Positions 1 through 12,959 of a stretch of 60,000 nt of DNA are shown piece by piece; the stretch's first letter is position 1, and each line of letters begins with the position of its first letter. The translations under genes and the position numbers were made by a program. This stretch comes from Lineus longissimus (lineage: Eukaryota; Nemertea; Pilidiophora; Heteronemertea; Lineidae), in the NCBI RefSeq assembly GCF_910592395.1, contig NC_088311.1, forward strand, positions 5,646,501-5,706,500, read 5' to 3'. The notes beneath the pieces were generated by a model. The model saw nothing but the letters and a program-made list of their open reading frames with translations. It made no database searches and had not been told where the DNA came from.

Positions 1-3000
1 AGAATATATTTGATATGAATGAGTTTTTGTACTATGTACAATGTTTCAATTCACTTCATTTTCGTACCCCGACGACTAGTAATCTACACTTTAGTTATAT
101 GTAGTCGCCACCAATTGCTTATGAAGATATACAACTAACATGGCCTGGATGATTTGTGATGACTTGTCAATATCTGAGAAAGTTGATCGATTTGCTACTG
201 TGGTAAAACAAGTGTACATCTATGACTTAAAAGCGATCCGAATAAACCTCATTTTGTTAGATGTTATGGCTGATTTACTACTGCGATTGGCCGAATCAAG
301 CGCCCAACTGGAATAATAGTTATCTCTATAAATCTGTATTTCGCGACTGAGGCAAACTTGGGCTTTAAGAAGCGCTTGCAAAATTGCCTGGGTGATTAAG
401 ATGCGCCCTTGGGACTATTTATCATAGGTTTGCTGGCAATTGCCTCCTCTTGTCTTTGGCTGCGATCTTCAACTGTCCGGTGACGCAATGTTTTTACTCA
501 TTTTACGCGTATAGTTCAAGATTGGCCGATATTGCGATCTCCAGCACGAACTCTAGCGCAGAGACTAATAGAAGATCGATAGATGAGCGCAATCAGCGGA
601 TAGGGTCGTACTTTGATTGATCTCAGAGGATTCGGCGGCCATTGCAGCCAATGAATAAACTCTAGTCTGCAGACCTGTTTGCACCGCCGTTGCAAGAGGC
701 GACTATATACTGCGGGATTCCAGTGCACGTGCTTTCCAAGAAGCGTCCACAGAGTTTGTTTGCAATTTGTTGTTGTTAAAAATATGAGTTAGGATGAGGA
801 TGTATGACTCTGCGAAGTAAGTTTTTGATAGGTTTATGAGTCATCAATTTCCCGAATTTTTACTTTATTTAGACCCACCACCGATGGCAGTGTAGAGGTT
901 ACAGGTTGAAACAAAACTATTTGAAAAAGTTCATTTTGCTACTTTATGTTTTAATCGTTTTTGAAGAAGAAGGTGGCTTGGCGCGACAGCTCAGTATGAA
1001 CTAAGCTTTCACAGCGTTTCGTTTACGATGTTTTGCTTCGTCGCACATTTATTGCAGCCGAGTTTGATGGAGCAGAATAATTGTTCGGAGTTTAGCCCAG
1101 CTTTAGAAGTAATTATCGATATCGAGCTGGATGGGAGAATGGTCCATGCTGTTGGGTACATTGCACTACATCTGGCTGCCGTTTGAAAGTTTAAATGAGA
1201 ATATAAAACTGTTTTCTAAAGATTATATAGATTTGGTTTGTGGTTTCGTTTTGATTTTTAACTAAAAAGAGCTCGGGAGGATTCTGAAGACAATCGCGGC
1301 ACCAATACAGCCAGTCAAGAATACTCGAGAATACTTAAGAACAACAATCAATGCTGATGAGAGCAATTCCTCCTGTGGGATATACTAGCTAATCCACTGT
1401 TTGATCAGGCAATGGCCAATGTTTGTTCAACAAGTATTGTGGTTATCTTGATTGTGTGGTGCCGTCGGGCGTGGGCATGTGGGTTGGAGACAAAATGTAA
1501 ATGACCCCGGGTCTCTGGTTTATCTTACCATTCTTACGAAATCGCCATCCCTCACGAGTACTTGCAAGAAGCTGCCATATCTCTGTCGCCAATGAACAAA
1601 AAAGCGCTGGGTTCAGCTCTATTCGTTTCTCCTCATAGCTCATAGCCGTTAATGGGAGAAACGATTCAATATATCGGAACTGGGTTTACACGTGCGCATA
1701 TCCTTATTTAATTTAATTTAATTTATCTTATTTCCTTGATTATTCTTCTCTCCTTTTATTTTATAGGGCAACCTTATTTATTTTCATTTCGTTTTATTTT
1801 ATTTTATTTTAGTTCATTTCCTTTCCTTTTATCGTAACATGTATTTCAGAAACGCGGAAGCTGACCCACCTGCCCATTTGACTGGCGATGAAAATACTCA
1901 TTGTAAGGAAAGTGCTTATGATGTGGAACACTGTTGGCTTCATCGCGGTTTCAACAAAACTGTCGATATCAATCTTAGTGTAAATCACAATGCGCAGTAC
2001 AATGTATCAGACACGCTTTGTGTGCAAATACTCAAGTTACCCATGGGCATTTAATTGTCAATATTGCACTATCAAGACAGTAATTGTTGTTACTGGAAAG
2101 CTGTTGTGTTCTTGACGGGCCGTGGTGGTCGTATTGATTCAGACCCTACAGAAATATAAGATCATTGATCCCTGTTAACCCTTAGTCCAAGTTATCAATT
2201 CTGCAATGTTAGGCTAAAGGATTCTTGTGTCGCCAAAATATGCGCAGTCAGTGAGGCGAGCTGAGCAAGCGAGTTTCTTCTGGAGTGCTTACATGTGTAT
2301 TTAGTAATGCAGACTGAGTTACAAAATGACTTCGTTACACCTAAAAAATACGACAATTGGCAAACATATACACCAAGTTACATGCTCGCCCCACATTTTG
2401 GTGTTCATTGTCATAATCACAGCACAACCACGGACAATCACCACACGGCATAAGCGCCATTTGACTGTCGCATATTGTTCGGGCAGTTCATCAGTTAAAC
2501 TCACCACATAATGACGATCAGTATTTGTTACAACGATTTCTTGCTTGTGGTTCTAGCTGATAACTGAAATATGGTCACAGCTATTCTGAACACGAAGCAG
2601 AATCACTTGCAAGGGTCATGACATACATTTGTATAGCAGGCGACGTGAGTACTGTAAGACGAAAACTAGTCGAAGGTACTTTTACATATAATAGGCTAAC
2701 GTTATCCAAATGATTTGTTGAATCTACAGCCATCTCTTTTCTGAAATCCCCAAAGACACTATTGTGCCAATGTAGCTGCTTTTTTTCTCATTTGCTAGCA
2801 GTCATTGACATGACAATTAATTATTCATCTGGCGCAACATATACAACGAGAGGGACAATGCGACATGACCATGCTGAAGTTAGCACCAAGGCGAAGTGAC
2901 CAATACCATCTTTCCATAATCTCAGTGATTCAAAATTTGGATCATGGCCCCAAGCATGCCAAGCATTTCTTTGACCAATTCTTTAGTTCTCAGTTCCTTT

Positions 3001-6000
3001 TATTAATTGGTACATGATCATGTCCCGAATTCTTCAATACAGACGCACGATCATGCGTTGCCAGATCAAGTATTGCCCTGTAATTGGTCGAACATTATAA
3101 GGGCCAGGAATATGGTCAAATCTTGCTTGATTTGTCACTTTGAACTACGGTAGAGTACGTATCAATATGCAACATCAAAGCAAAATTAGAATCATCTCTC
3201 ATTTTTGAACTCTCCGGAATTTGTTACTAACAAGTGCTTCTCGATTACAAACGGGATACATGTACTCTCTTTTCCCTTTTTGTAAGGTCAGTGGATATGT
3301 AGGTCACGTACACCCCCTGCACCATTATACACTGTTCAGTATTAGAAACACTGCCTCTGTAGCCTGATTGGATCTTTCGTGGTGACTAGACCTGGTACTC
3401 GATGGCCTAATTGAATCATCAGGCAGGTTTCGCGATCCTAACGAACGAAGAAGAACGGACTACTTAGGTCTGTCGTATCATCAGGTGTGCTAATTCATTT
3501 CCGCGGCACTCGTAAATAAAATACCTTATCATAGCTCTTCGCGATCAAATACATACTTCGTACTTCGTCGTTCGTAACTCTTCATGAGGATTGCGTAACC
3601 TGCCACGATCTGAATTTCAATGGTCACGATTTGTACCACTTCCAGTGAAGGTTAATGTAAATGAGATTTAACGGTGGCGAAAGTTACACGATTCGACTTG
3701 GTTACGCCTTGTTTTGGACCAGTCTTCAAGATGGACAGCGACTGCATAGTTCGTGTCATTATGCATCTATCATGACCATAGCGGTCTCCATGCTACCCTC
3801 GACACACCTGGCAGTCGGATATAATAATTAGATCGACTATTCATCGAGAAAATATGACATTTTCTGTCCTTCCTTAGCGACCCAAGACCATCATTGCCGA
3901 GCCGAGCCGCAAATAGAATTTACCTCCTCATCAACAACAAGTGAAGAGCTATGATAAAGGCAACATGGCGGGTCACATTGGTCACGATGATATAATCGTA
4001 TTTGCTGCACACTCAGGAGACTACAATGGTATGGTATACTCACGGAGCAATCTAATAAAAAGAAAGCCATTCGACCAATGCTGAAATCGTTAACTCCCTA
4101 CGCGAAAATGTTGGAGAAATATAGGTATTTAAACATACACAAATTGGGACCTTGGGAAACCATATATAGAATGGCTATTACATAATACAAGTTACAGTTA
4201 CAAAATGAGAAATTTCATTTAAAAGAAATTCTCAGCAGTCTATCATTAAGCCTTTTATTGTCGTTTAGTAAAAACGCATCCTAATCCGGGCGTTCTCATA
4301 GAAAATTATCTAGCGAGCTATTTGTTTGCTAGAACAAGCCTGCGAAAAAGAAGGACATGACACTTGATAATAATTCTCAGTTGTCCTCCTATTCAACAAA
4401 TCGATAGAATGGAACACTGTACGAAGGATAAAATCGAAGGTTGTTAATTTGTCTTTAGAGAACCTTATCCGATTAAACACTGTGCACTGTAAATCTCCTC
4501 TCCAACTCAGCATTCGAGGTAAAATCAGGTATAATTTGACAAAATGGTGACAGGGATGTGTTTTAACAAATGAATATTTCACGACATTCGTCAACATAAC
4601 AGCGTAAAGGTTACTGATAATTTGCACTTATTCTGAAGTAGCCGTGTTTCCTCGCCATTTGGTGAAGTTGTTAGTGAAGATCGTAATTAAATTTGGTTAC
4701 GCTTCCCCTAAAATGATGCTTAAGAGGCTGAACAAACCTTGTTGATGGTATTGCGTGCCTGTGGGTTGCTTCTGTCGAAGCGCTTGATCTTGTATCGCAT
4801 CTTTGTGTATATGCTGGAAGGGTTCTTCTTACATTTGTGATTAGGATCAATAAATGGAGAACAATGAAATAAAGTAATACGTTTTCTCTAAATGGTGACG
4901 CGACAGTGTGATGGTCATGCGGTGTGGGTTAACTTCACAGATGGTCAAAATTTCACTATTACTAGTGAGAATCTTTGCTTCACATCACTTTTCAATTAGA
5001 CTATTCTCATTCACTCTCACAAAACTCACGTGAAACTTCTCGAAGGAGTGGCGGGATGACCTCGCACTTATTTTTCGTGACTTGCAATGCCAGTTTCGCC
5101 AGAATGATTCTTTGACTTGGATCGAGTCAAACTATGCGCGTGCGTTCCGGTGATCAATTCTTCAGAAAACCATATAGTTGCGGTTGAATTGTCCCATCCA
5201 ATATCAATTACGATGTGGTCGGATCAGACGGAGCCAAAACGTAAAGTACTCCTCTAATGGTGTAGAAGGAGATATGAGACGTATTTAGGGGTTGCTAGTG
5301 ACTGTAATGACTTTTGACAAAGGTGAGGGGATCCGTGGACTGGCTGACCTGTGGCTATGATGGTTGCAGTTGTTGCAAGAATTATTAGGAAATTAATGAG
5401 AAATTTCAGAAACTGTCATTATAAAATAGCGCTAATGTGTTGTGTCTAATAATGAGTCACAATCAGTCTGGGGGAGATACTCGTAAATTTCCTCAATCTT
5501 ATACCTTGGTTAGGGAGAAATTCAGGGTTAGAGAGATGCTGGTAAGAACGTACACGAGATTACTGTACACCACTGTTAGTGGTACTAGCGTGCTGACCAA
5601 CGGAATCGTATCATCAGTGGATAAAAGAAAGCAAAGTATTTTTTTAAATCACATTTAATTGTCTACAGAATAAGAATTATACAGTGTACTTTCTAGTTTA
5701 ACATGCAAGATTCTACAGAATCCTTGGTTATACTTGGTGTAGACAATCTTGAATGTTTATGAATCATTGATGGAAGACCCACACAACGACAGGAGCAGCA
5801 TACTTTGACACTTAACAAGTCGAGAACATGCTCTCATTGCAAAGACGTTTGACCTGCTAAATTGGCAATGGTCTATATATATATAATAGTTAAGTTGTTG
5901 TCAATGACCCGATTCGTATAGATGTAGGCAAAACTCAAGCTAGGATAATAATGTATGCAAATATATAATGAACCATCGGAAGTGACACAACATCGTACCT

Positions 6001-6010
6001 GCGGATGTTG
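1..6010. other. Intergenic stretch with no supported gene
   Basis: No reading frame here is long enough, ATG-initiated, or joined to a second exon convincingly enough to call. Open frames are at most about 105 codons and match no family I recognise. A splice-acceptor-like site ends near 1848, but no matching donor and partner exon could be assembled. The stretch includes the probable downstream flank of the minus-strand Toll-like receptor gene; I saw no canonical polyadenylation signal close to its stop codon. Confidence 0.6.
1704..1833. repeat. Degenerate ATTTA/ATTTT pentanucleotide tract
   Basis: A run of ATTTA- and ATTTT-like pentamers, interrupted by a pyrimidine-rich segment around 1741-1760. 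It is simple-sequence DNA with no coding potential. Confidence 0.8.
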
Positions 6011-8659
6011 CTAATACTGGGTGTAAACAACTCGAGTTGTCGACTGCATTTCCTCTCCCAGAATGACCAAACGAAGTCGACACCAGAAGTCCTTCTGCTC
6101 ATGCGTGGTTTCTGGCCATCGCAGGAAGTTCACGTGACTCAGGAGCCGCTTCAAGCAGAGGGGCAGCTCTTCCCACGTGAATTTCTCCAAGAAGATAATG
6201 ATCAACCGACAGTTGCCCTCTTGCAGGCTCTGGGTCTCGGCCAAGGACATCTCGTACTCGCACCATGCAGTCTGGATCAATTCCCTCGTCACAACAAAGA
6301 TGACATTACGGCTGTTCCTAATCCCTCTTGCAACATTCATGACCTCTGGTCTGCCGGGATCGTTCAGATCGCGATCGACTGTGCAAACCCTGAATCTAAT
6401 GTCATCAGAGTTCTCTAGTTTCGGGAGAAGCGTATCCGTCACCCAGAACCTGTCGTTGTATTCAAAAGACACGAAAACATCAAAGGGATCGTCTGGATCA
6501 TTGTCGGGAGCTCCATATTCTGTGTTCATACTCTGATGGGATCTTGCTCGTCTCATTTTCTGCACAACATACCAGTAGCGGATGGACAGGCGGCGGCGAT
6601 AGGCATGAATGGCTACAGACGTGGATAAGGTCAGAAAGAAACTAAAAGCCGAGGATACCGTCAGTATGAGGAGGTTGTTGTCGCAGTCCAGCCAAGGAGG
6701 TTGGTAATCCAGAATCGACGTGTCAATCAAGGAGGAAGGTCCGACACATTTTTCATTGCTCATTTCGCACTGTTTATCAGGACGAAAGGCAGTCTTCTTC
6801 AGCCACCAAGTGAATTCTGCAAGATCACAATTACACCAAAGATTGTTTCCTGTGAATCGAAATGTTCCTTGTGGAAGAGATGTTAGAAGTGCCATGGTTT
6901 CTCCAGAAATGTATCCGATCTTATTATTTCGGAGATCTAAATGCTTCAAACGAACCAGTGCACGAAAGACGGAATTCTCGATGGCACGGATGCCATTTTC
7001 TGCCAAATATAACTCCTCCAAGTGAACTTGGTTCACGAAGGTTTTTTTGGGAATGTAAGAGAATCTGCTTTTGTCCAAATCGAGCCTCTTCAAGTTTCTT
7101 AGAGGGTGAAATACACACATTAAGTCCCCCGTATCTATTTCGCCGATGTCGGTGTAATTTAGTTCAAGTCGTTCAAGGTTTCCCAGGCCAATGAATGCAT
7201 CACTGACGTTGAAAAGCCACGTGAAGAAGGGCCCGTATGGATAGTAGTTGTTGCTGTTGGAGCTCAGATCGAGATGACGAAGCCTGGGGAGAGGAGCTAA
7301 CCAAATGGTGTTATTCGGCTTCATAACATGGTCTGTAAGTGTTATATTTCTCAGTATCAGCTCTTCTATTGAAGATGTTCCCGTTAACACGAGTTTGATC
7401 TCAATACTCGTACAGGACAGGTTTAAACTCCTGATTTTACTGTCATCCGTGTGATTGTGGCTTATTGCGGAGCTAACGCCATGGGACAGGTCAAGCATCG
7501 TTGTCCAGTTCGGATAAGAAAGACGAAGTGAAACCAAATCAGCATGATTAACACTTACAGCATTTAGTGAAGTCATTGAGGAAGATGGAAAAAATATTTC
7601 TCTATCATTGTGCCTGGTGACATTGTACCTGGGCCGGTTACAATCCCGAAGGCGGAGCTCTTGGATGTTTTTTAAAGCGGTGTAGGGGTTTAATTGGTAC
7701 TTGTCGATGACTTGGCCCCACCAATTTGAGAACCGGAGTACTTCAAGTGTTTTAATAGTCATGTTCTCAAGCTTCTGAAAGGTGAAATTACAGTTGTCAG
7801 ACAGACTTTCGTTCACCACACTGAGAGTATCAATGCTTCTAAAATGTCCAATGGCGTCACTCAATTTGCCGATATCTTCTTCGTTCCAAATTGACACAGA
7901 GAGATGAGAAAGGTTCAGTTCTTTTAGTCCAAAAGGTTTGCTCGATAGATCAAAAGGGTTACCGTCAATTTGAATCGAAGCATCATTCCCAATCAGGTCT
8001 GAGAGTCCCCCGATCCTGGTCAAGTTGTTGTCCTTCACGTTTATTGTCGTAAGCTGCAATGTTCCGACTGTAGGTGTGATTTGGAGAATGTTCAGGGAGG
8101 AAGCGTGCAGTTCTATTTTCGTCAGGTTTCGCGAGCTGATCTCGAGAGTCAGGTTTCTAAGAATGTTCCGCGGTAGCTTTAACGTCTCCAGCTTGCTAAG
8201 TTTAGTGAAAACGTCTGTCGGCAGGTAAGCGATGCTTGCATTGTGTAAGGACAACCAGCGCAAGTTCACAATTGAATCGAATGTGTCCGACTTGATCCCA
8301 ATAACTTTGCAATTCTTGATTTTCAGTCCTTCCAAGTTCCCAAGATTCTGTGCAACACTGAGATCGATTTCGTTGTCATCGGCATTGGGCAGAAGACACT
8401 GTTCGATGTGAAATTCAGTGACGGGACTTTCTTTTGTGCGTTCAACCATCTTTGTTGCAACAGTTGCGAATTCGTTTCCCATGATCCACTTGCATGTGAA
8501 CAGCCAAACGCATTCTGGGGGATGGTGGTCTTTGTCATGATGATGGAGGTGCTTTTCTAACTGGCAGCCGGGGTAGATTGTTGTTCGTGATGGCTTGGAC
8601 TCAACTCTCACGAAGATAGCGCAGGCCAGGACCAGTAAGGTCAACAACAGGAGTCTCAT
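6011..8659 (-). CDS. Toll-like receptor (LRR ectodomain, TM, TIR), single exon
   Basis: An 882-residue type I membrane receptor predicted to sense microbial or endogenous ligands outside the cell and signal through MyD88-type adaptors. Residues 1-21 form a hydrophobic signal peptide. An N-terminal cysteine region (C32, C50, C56) is followed by leucine-rich repeats, clearest at about 510-600 with LxxLxLxxN signatures. A C-terminal cap lies at about 605-661 (CNC near its start, then three more cysteines). One membrane helix is at about 662-685, followed by a basic stop-transfer segment. The TIR domain runs from about 724: box 1 FDVFVSF, box 2 RDLNDPG, box 3 FW near residue 857. Many NxS/T sites fit an extracellular domain. 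The ATG has A at -3. The one C-terminal cap places it with single-cysteine-cluster receptors. No intron interrupts the frame. Box 2 carries one residue more than the usual RDxxPG. The ligand is unknown. Confidence 0.96.
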   Translation of the reverse strand: MRLLLLTLLVLACAIFVRVESKPSRTTIYPGCQLEKHLHHHDKDHHPPECVWLFTCKWIMGNEFATVATKMVERTKESPVTEFHIEQCLLPNADDNEIDLSVAQNLGNLEGLKIKNCKVIGIKSDTFDSIVNLRWLSLHNASIAYLPTDVFTKLSKLETLKLPRNILRNLTLEISSRNLTKIELHASSLNILQITPTVGTLQLTTINVKDNNLTRIGGLSDLIGNDASIQIDGNPFDLSSKPFGLKELNLSHLSVSIWNEEDIGKLSDAIGHFRSIDTLSVVNESLSDNCNFTFQKLENMTIKTLEVLRFSNWWGQVIDKYQLNPYTALKNIQELRLRDCNRPRYNVTRHNDREIFFPSSSMTSLNAVSVNHADLVSLRLSYPNWTTMLDLSHGVSSAISHNHTDDSKIRSLNLSCTSIEIKLVLTGTSSIEELILRNITLTDHVMKPNNTIWLAPLPRLRHLDLSSNSNNYYPYGPFFTWLFNVSDAFIGLGNLERLELNYTDIGEIDTGDLMCVFHPLRNLKRLDLDKSRFSYIPKKTFVNQVHLEELYLAENGIRAIENSVFRALVRLKHLDLRNNKIGYISGETMALLTSLPQGTFRFTGNNLWCNCDLAEFTWWLKKTAFRPDKQCEMSNEKCVGPSSLIDTSILDYQPPWLDCDNNLLILTVSSAFSFFLTLSTSVAIHAYRRRLSIRYWYVVQKMRRARSHQSMNTEYGAPDNDPDDPFDVFVSFEYNDRFWVTDTLLPKLENSDDIRFRVCTVDRDLNDPGRPEVMNVARGIRNSRNVIFVVTRELIQTAWCEYEMSLAETQSLQEGNCRLIIIFLEKFTWEELPLCLKRLLSHVNFLRWPETTHEQKDFWCRLRLVILGEEMQSTTRVVYTQY

Positions 8660-9300
8660 GATGTAAGCCTATTGTGTTGAACCTACATCGAAAATACAGG
8701 CAACTCATCAGCATCTGATTAAGTACATCATTCAGTTCGGTTCTTCAGTTGAGCAAAACAAGCTGAGCAGATATATTAAATACTTTGATGTGACCGGGTC
8801 AATTCTGAAGACCGCGCTGGCAATTCAGGAAGTGTTTGACCAAATCAATAAGATTTGTTATACTGGTATACCTGCTACAATATAACACAAATTTCACATG
8901 AAGCTCACTTACCCTTCAGTATTTAAACGAAGTACTCAACAACGAAATATAGTTTAAAAAAGACTCTTTCATCCTTCCGAACTTGATAACGGCTTCTGAT
9001 ACTCAATGTTCATGATAGCCTTGTCATGACTGACATGACTGAGGAAGGTCGGTAAGCATAACATTCAAAGGTTGTTTCCTGGTCATGTCTATCGTCAAGT
9101 CCTCATCTTGGTCAGGTCTTCGTCTGCCGTATCTATATGACCGATTGTCTGATTGTTTTCATGACCACAGAACAGGCACCGCATGACGGCAATTTATTAG
9201 GCTTCCCTATTTTAGAAAATATGTGGTTCCTCGACATGCCGACTTACCGGCGGTAATCATCAATTCTAAAGTCCCTTCATCCTTGAAGGATGATAATGCA

Positions 9301-9321
9301 TGTACATGTACATGTACATGT
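9301..9321. repeat. (TACATG)n microsatellite
   Basis: About three and a half copies of the palindromic hexamer TACATG, directly after a TGCA. A second perfect tract lies at 17361-17382, and shorter ones occur near 32310, 35793 and 38634. Confidence 0.85.
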
Positions 9322-10245
9322 TCGCACAATAACGACGGTAGAACAGCATGATTTTTCGGATGAAGTAATGTAGTTTTTCTCACACCAAATTTAGTCGTCA
9401 AGGTACTCATTCAAAGGAATATTACTGAAAATCACGAAAACAGCAGCAGTGATTTTCTGTATTTCATGCGAGCTGGTTTTTACTGGCTGCTCCCAACGAC
9501 CAACTTCCCCAGGCGTAGAACCATACATTTTTCGACCGTCGTGATAGTTTCTATACTGTGGTTCTCCCCTTTGCCATATTTGCTTGAATAACCAAATTTT
9601 CAATAAGTGTGTGTCGTCACGGATTTTGCCAATAATATCGGTATTGAATGCACATGTCCGGGGAAACTGATCAATGATTTGTCAAAAATCGCATCGCAGT
9701 ACTATCGACACAGGGTGATTCTATTGCGATCTTCTGTCACGATCACCGGTAAATGCGATCAACATCGTGATAATTTTCGAAACACCAGAATACCCGCCGC
9801 CAGTGACCGATGGTCAAAGTGGCATCGAACATGACAACGTTAATGCATCTAACGTGGATAATGCGCTGATAATCCCTGTTACCAAATGGTGTCTTTCGTT
9901 ATTGCCCTTACTGCCTACTGGGTTATGCGGTGGTTTAGTGTTGACCGGTGACAGGGAAGACCTATATATGGCGTCACCTGCAACGGGCCTTGGCTTCAGC
10001 GCATTATAGACAATGAGTACATATAGTCTGAACATATCCGGTCCAGTTCTTGAGAGTATCTTTGGCACTTTTGTACCCAATTCAACCAATTACAACTGTC
10101 TCTTGGAGAAGTCGATCATCGTTTACATGTATCTATTTTAGATAACCGAGAATCAATGCCGATATCTTGGTCAGCAATTTGTCGTCTGGATTGACACTGC
10201 GAAGATAATCCTTCTTCGATCGTGGTCGCAGTCACCGGAGATTTG

Positions 10246-10386
10246 GTTAAGCCATTGGGTGATATGAATAAAGACTAGTAAATGCTTTTACTTCAGTTTT
10301 GAAGAGAAAGGCCTAGTGTAAATGTACATGGAGTTTTCAGCAAAGGCATTTGCTAGTCTTTATTCATATCACCCATTGTTTAACAG
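10246..10386. repeat. Fold-back / MITE-like inverted repeat
   Basis: The arm at 10252-10290 is the reverse complement of 10341-10378 with only about three mismatches, around a loop of roughly 50 bases. Weaker complementarity extends outward to about 10246 and 10386. The core of each arm reads GGGTGATATGAATAAAGACT in one direction. There is no coding content. The structure fits a non-autonomous fold-back transposon; a long hairpin RNA is the alternative. Confidence 0.8.
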
Positions 10387-11509
10387 ACCGGGGTCACTTG
10401 GTCTATACGATACAAATCTGTCGATATGCCTCCGCCACAAAACGCTTATTTTGTTTTGCGCTCTGTGATATATTGATATCGTGCAACAAAACTCCGAATC
10501 TCTGTGAATGGAGAAAGGGTGACAATTTGTTGAATGTAACTAACATACTTTAAACTCATTGCCCACTTGCTATTCGCTGAACTGTGTGTGAAGTCGAAAT
10601 CGTGGTTTCTCCGACTAATGATTAATATCCGGACCGTCTACTATAAGATACTAGCCCCTTCACCAGGCCAGGTTGCATGATTTGTCTTATTGTACTGTAG
10701 GCGATTACTGACATGAGATTTTATGAAAGTTTGAGTTCGAAACTTTTGCACTGCATGCGGGAAAGATGAGCACGGTATGGACTTTAACTTCCGTGTGCTT
10801 GCTATAAACCATTCTGTCTGCGATTCTTTTGTGGTGAGCCTCATACCATAACTTGGTGCCCTGAATGAAAGATAGGTCAACCACTGTCGCAGTCACAATG
10901 AGCAAAGAATCCTTTTCTTTCCAGTAAATAGGACAAAAATGATATGAAAACAGGACGATTTATTGCAAGTGATGAATGTGTTGTACAGAGTCATGTTGTA
11001 ATTGTCCTCTGAATCAGTGTATTTTGGATCCTGTACTACCGACCTACATGTAGATATGAGAGACAAATCACTTTAATGGAGGGTTAATGATTCCATCTCT
11101 ATTATCAGGGTCGTATAGATTCACTGGAACATACTAAGGCCGCTTTGATGCAATCATTTGCCTTACTCGGTGATGATGACGTTTGGAATGTATATAAGTA
11201 TGGAAATTCACTGGATGCCTCATTGGCATATTGATATTGACATTGTCGACCAGACAGTGACATGCAGGCTTTGCAAGTAATAAGGTACAGTAAAACTTTA
11301 ATTGAAGATATTAACCAAACACAGAATGCTTTTTCCAGGCGAGAGCAATGAGCAAAGGTCATATCAGATATCTTGGTGGTGCGAGTTCAGCTGATGAGCC
11401 ACAGCAGGTAGTGTTGAATGGTTCAATGATCCTTTGCCCTCAAAGCACATTGTGGGAATACTCGGATTATTACAAAGAAAACAACATAGTGATATAGGAA
11501 TCCTGAACA

Positions 11510-11875
11510 TGTTTAATAGACTCAGCGCCAGGCGTGATGACTTGCAGTTGCTTTCCTGGCATGTATTCCCTTTGCAACCTTACCACATACTGTCGCTACA
11601 CCAACAAAACCCCTGACTATACTGTCGCTACACCAACAAAACCCCTGACTACTTGGCGGCCTTTCCATTTGCCACACGAGGAATCACTTCCCAAAAACAT
11701 GAAAGCGTAAATGTCATATCATTATCAATATATGTATACATGTATACAAGAGCATTAGACTTGGCATGAGATGAATTCCACGGAGTTGCTTCCCTGGCAT
11801 GCTATCCCCGTCGTGCATCCCGATCATTTGCTGGCATAGATTCTCACCTCCATCAAAAAAACCCATCTACTAGTA
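11510..11875 (+). repeat. Diverged tandem copies of a ~120-150 bp unit
   Basis: Segments at about 11515-11660 and 11755-11875 share ordered blocks: AGACT, then a GTTGCTTyCCTGGCATG block, then CACC/CTCC-AxCAAAAxxxCC. A shorter piece of the same block (GAGTTGCTTCCCC) recurs at 12231-12243. This looks like one repeat family copied locally; boundaries are approximate. Confidence 0.5.
11589..11652. repeat. 32-bp tandem duplication
   Basis: Two adjacent 32-base units (11589-11620 and 11621-11652), each beginning ACTGTCGCTACACC, are identical except for the last base. The near identity indicates a recent local duplication. Confidence 0.95.
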
Positions 11876-12883
11876 TCTGAAAGCATGACTTTGATAACAT
11901 GGTGCCAGGTTCGGTTTAATTTTCTAAAAGACCTGCTCACAGGATATCTTTGATTGTACACGTTTTGATCACAGCGGAAGTAAGGACCGCTAGGTTTTAA
12001 TTTGATGGCAAATGTTCACCTTCAGCCCTTTTAGAAAAAGAAACTGATACATCGATGTAGGACCTTGGTTGTCTAATCAAGACAGCTCGCGTAGACTCAA
12101 AATACATGTTCGTCTATTTTGATCTGCATTTTTGTCTTTCCTGGCGATCTTGGTTTGACAACCAAGGACGACCAACGAGGTATCAATTCCTTAAGTGTTT
12201 GGCTCAGACCAATTATTGACGGCAAATCACGCGAGTTGCTTCCCCTGAACACATTTTTTATTGCAGATTTTCCATGATCTTTCATTGCCTTACATGTACC
12301 AATAGCTCAGACAAATCGCTCCGCCATTCATGAACCACGAATAGTTGTGGATTGCTTCTTTCGATGAAAGGCATGTTTTGCTTCGATTAAAGAATGTTAC
12401 AGAGTGAGTTTATAAAGGTACACGTAATTTGAAATAGGAGTTACTAACAAAATACGCTCCACATGAATTTCGAAATACACGCAATGCATTTGCTTTCAAC
12501 ATGAATGAAAATCATGACGATTTATCTTTTATCTCTTGGGCAATGTGATGATGATAAAAAAACCTTAAAACTGAAATTACGTTTTAAAACTTTGATTATC
12601 CTAATTACTTCCAGGTTGAAAGGTAAAGACTATACCGATTCACTCATAGGGAAAGCTGTTACATTGGCCTAAGCCAGCACGTGTTTCAAAGCGAAGCAAA
12701 AGCATTACTTCGAATCCATACCGGAACAGCTGAAAGCTCCCGCAACACGAAGCGTATCAATAAAGGATAGCCAAAGTAATGAACGGCAGTTCCGCGGTGT
12801 TCGCTCACGGTTCTTGAGCCACTCAGTACAGTTCGTGTTCTCTCAGGATTAACTTGGAAGTGCTTCTTCGGATTCACACTTTT

Positions 12884-12959
12884 GAATAGGAAACTTTGGT
12901 GAACCACTTTGGCTGGAATAGGAAACTCTGGTGAATCACTTTGGAATAGCTAACTGTCG
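12884..12959 (+). repeat. Tandem repeat just upstream of the GPCR start codon
   Basis: Units beginning GAATAGGAAACT occur at 12884 and 12916 (about 32 bases apart), each followed by a GGTGAAyCACTTTGG segment; a partial third unit starts at 12944 with GAATAGCTAACT. The array ends two bases before the GPCR ATG and supplies the in-frame stop (TAG, 12947-12949) upstream of that ATG, so it is probably transcribed in the 5' UTR. Confidence 0.8.
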
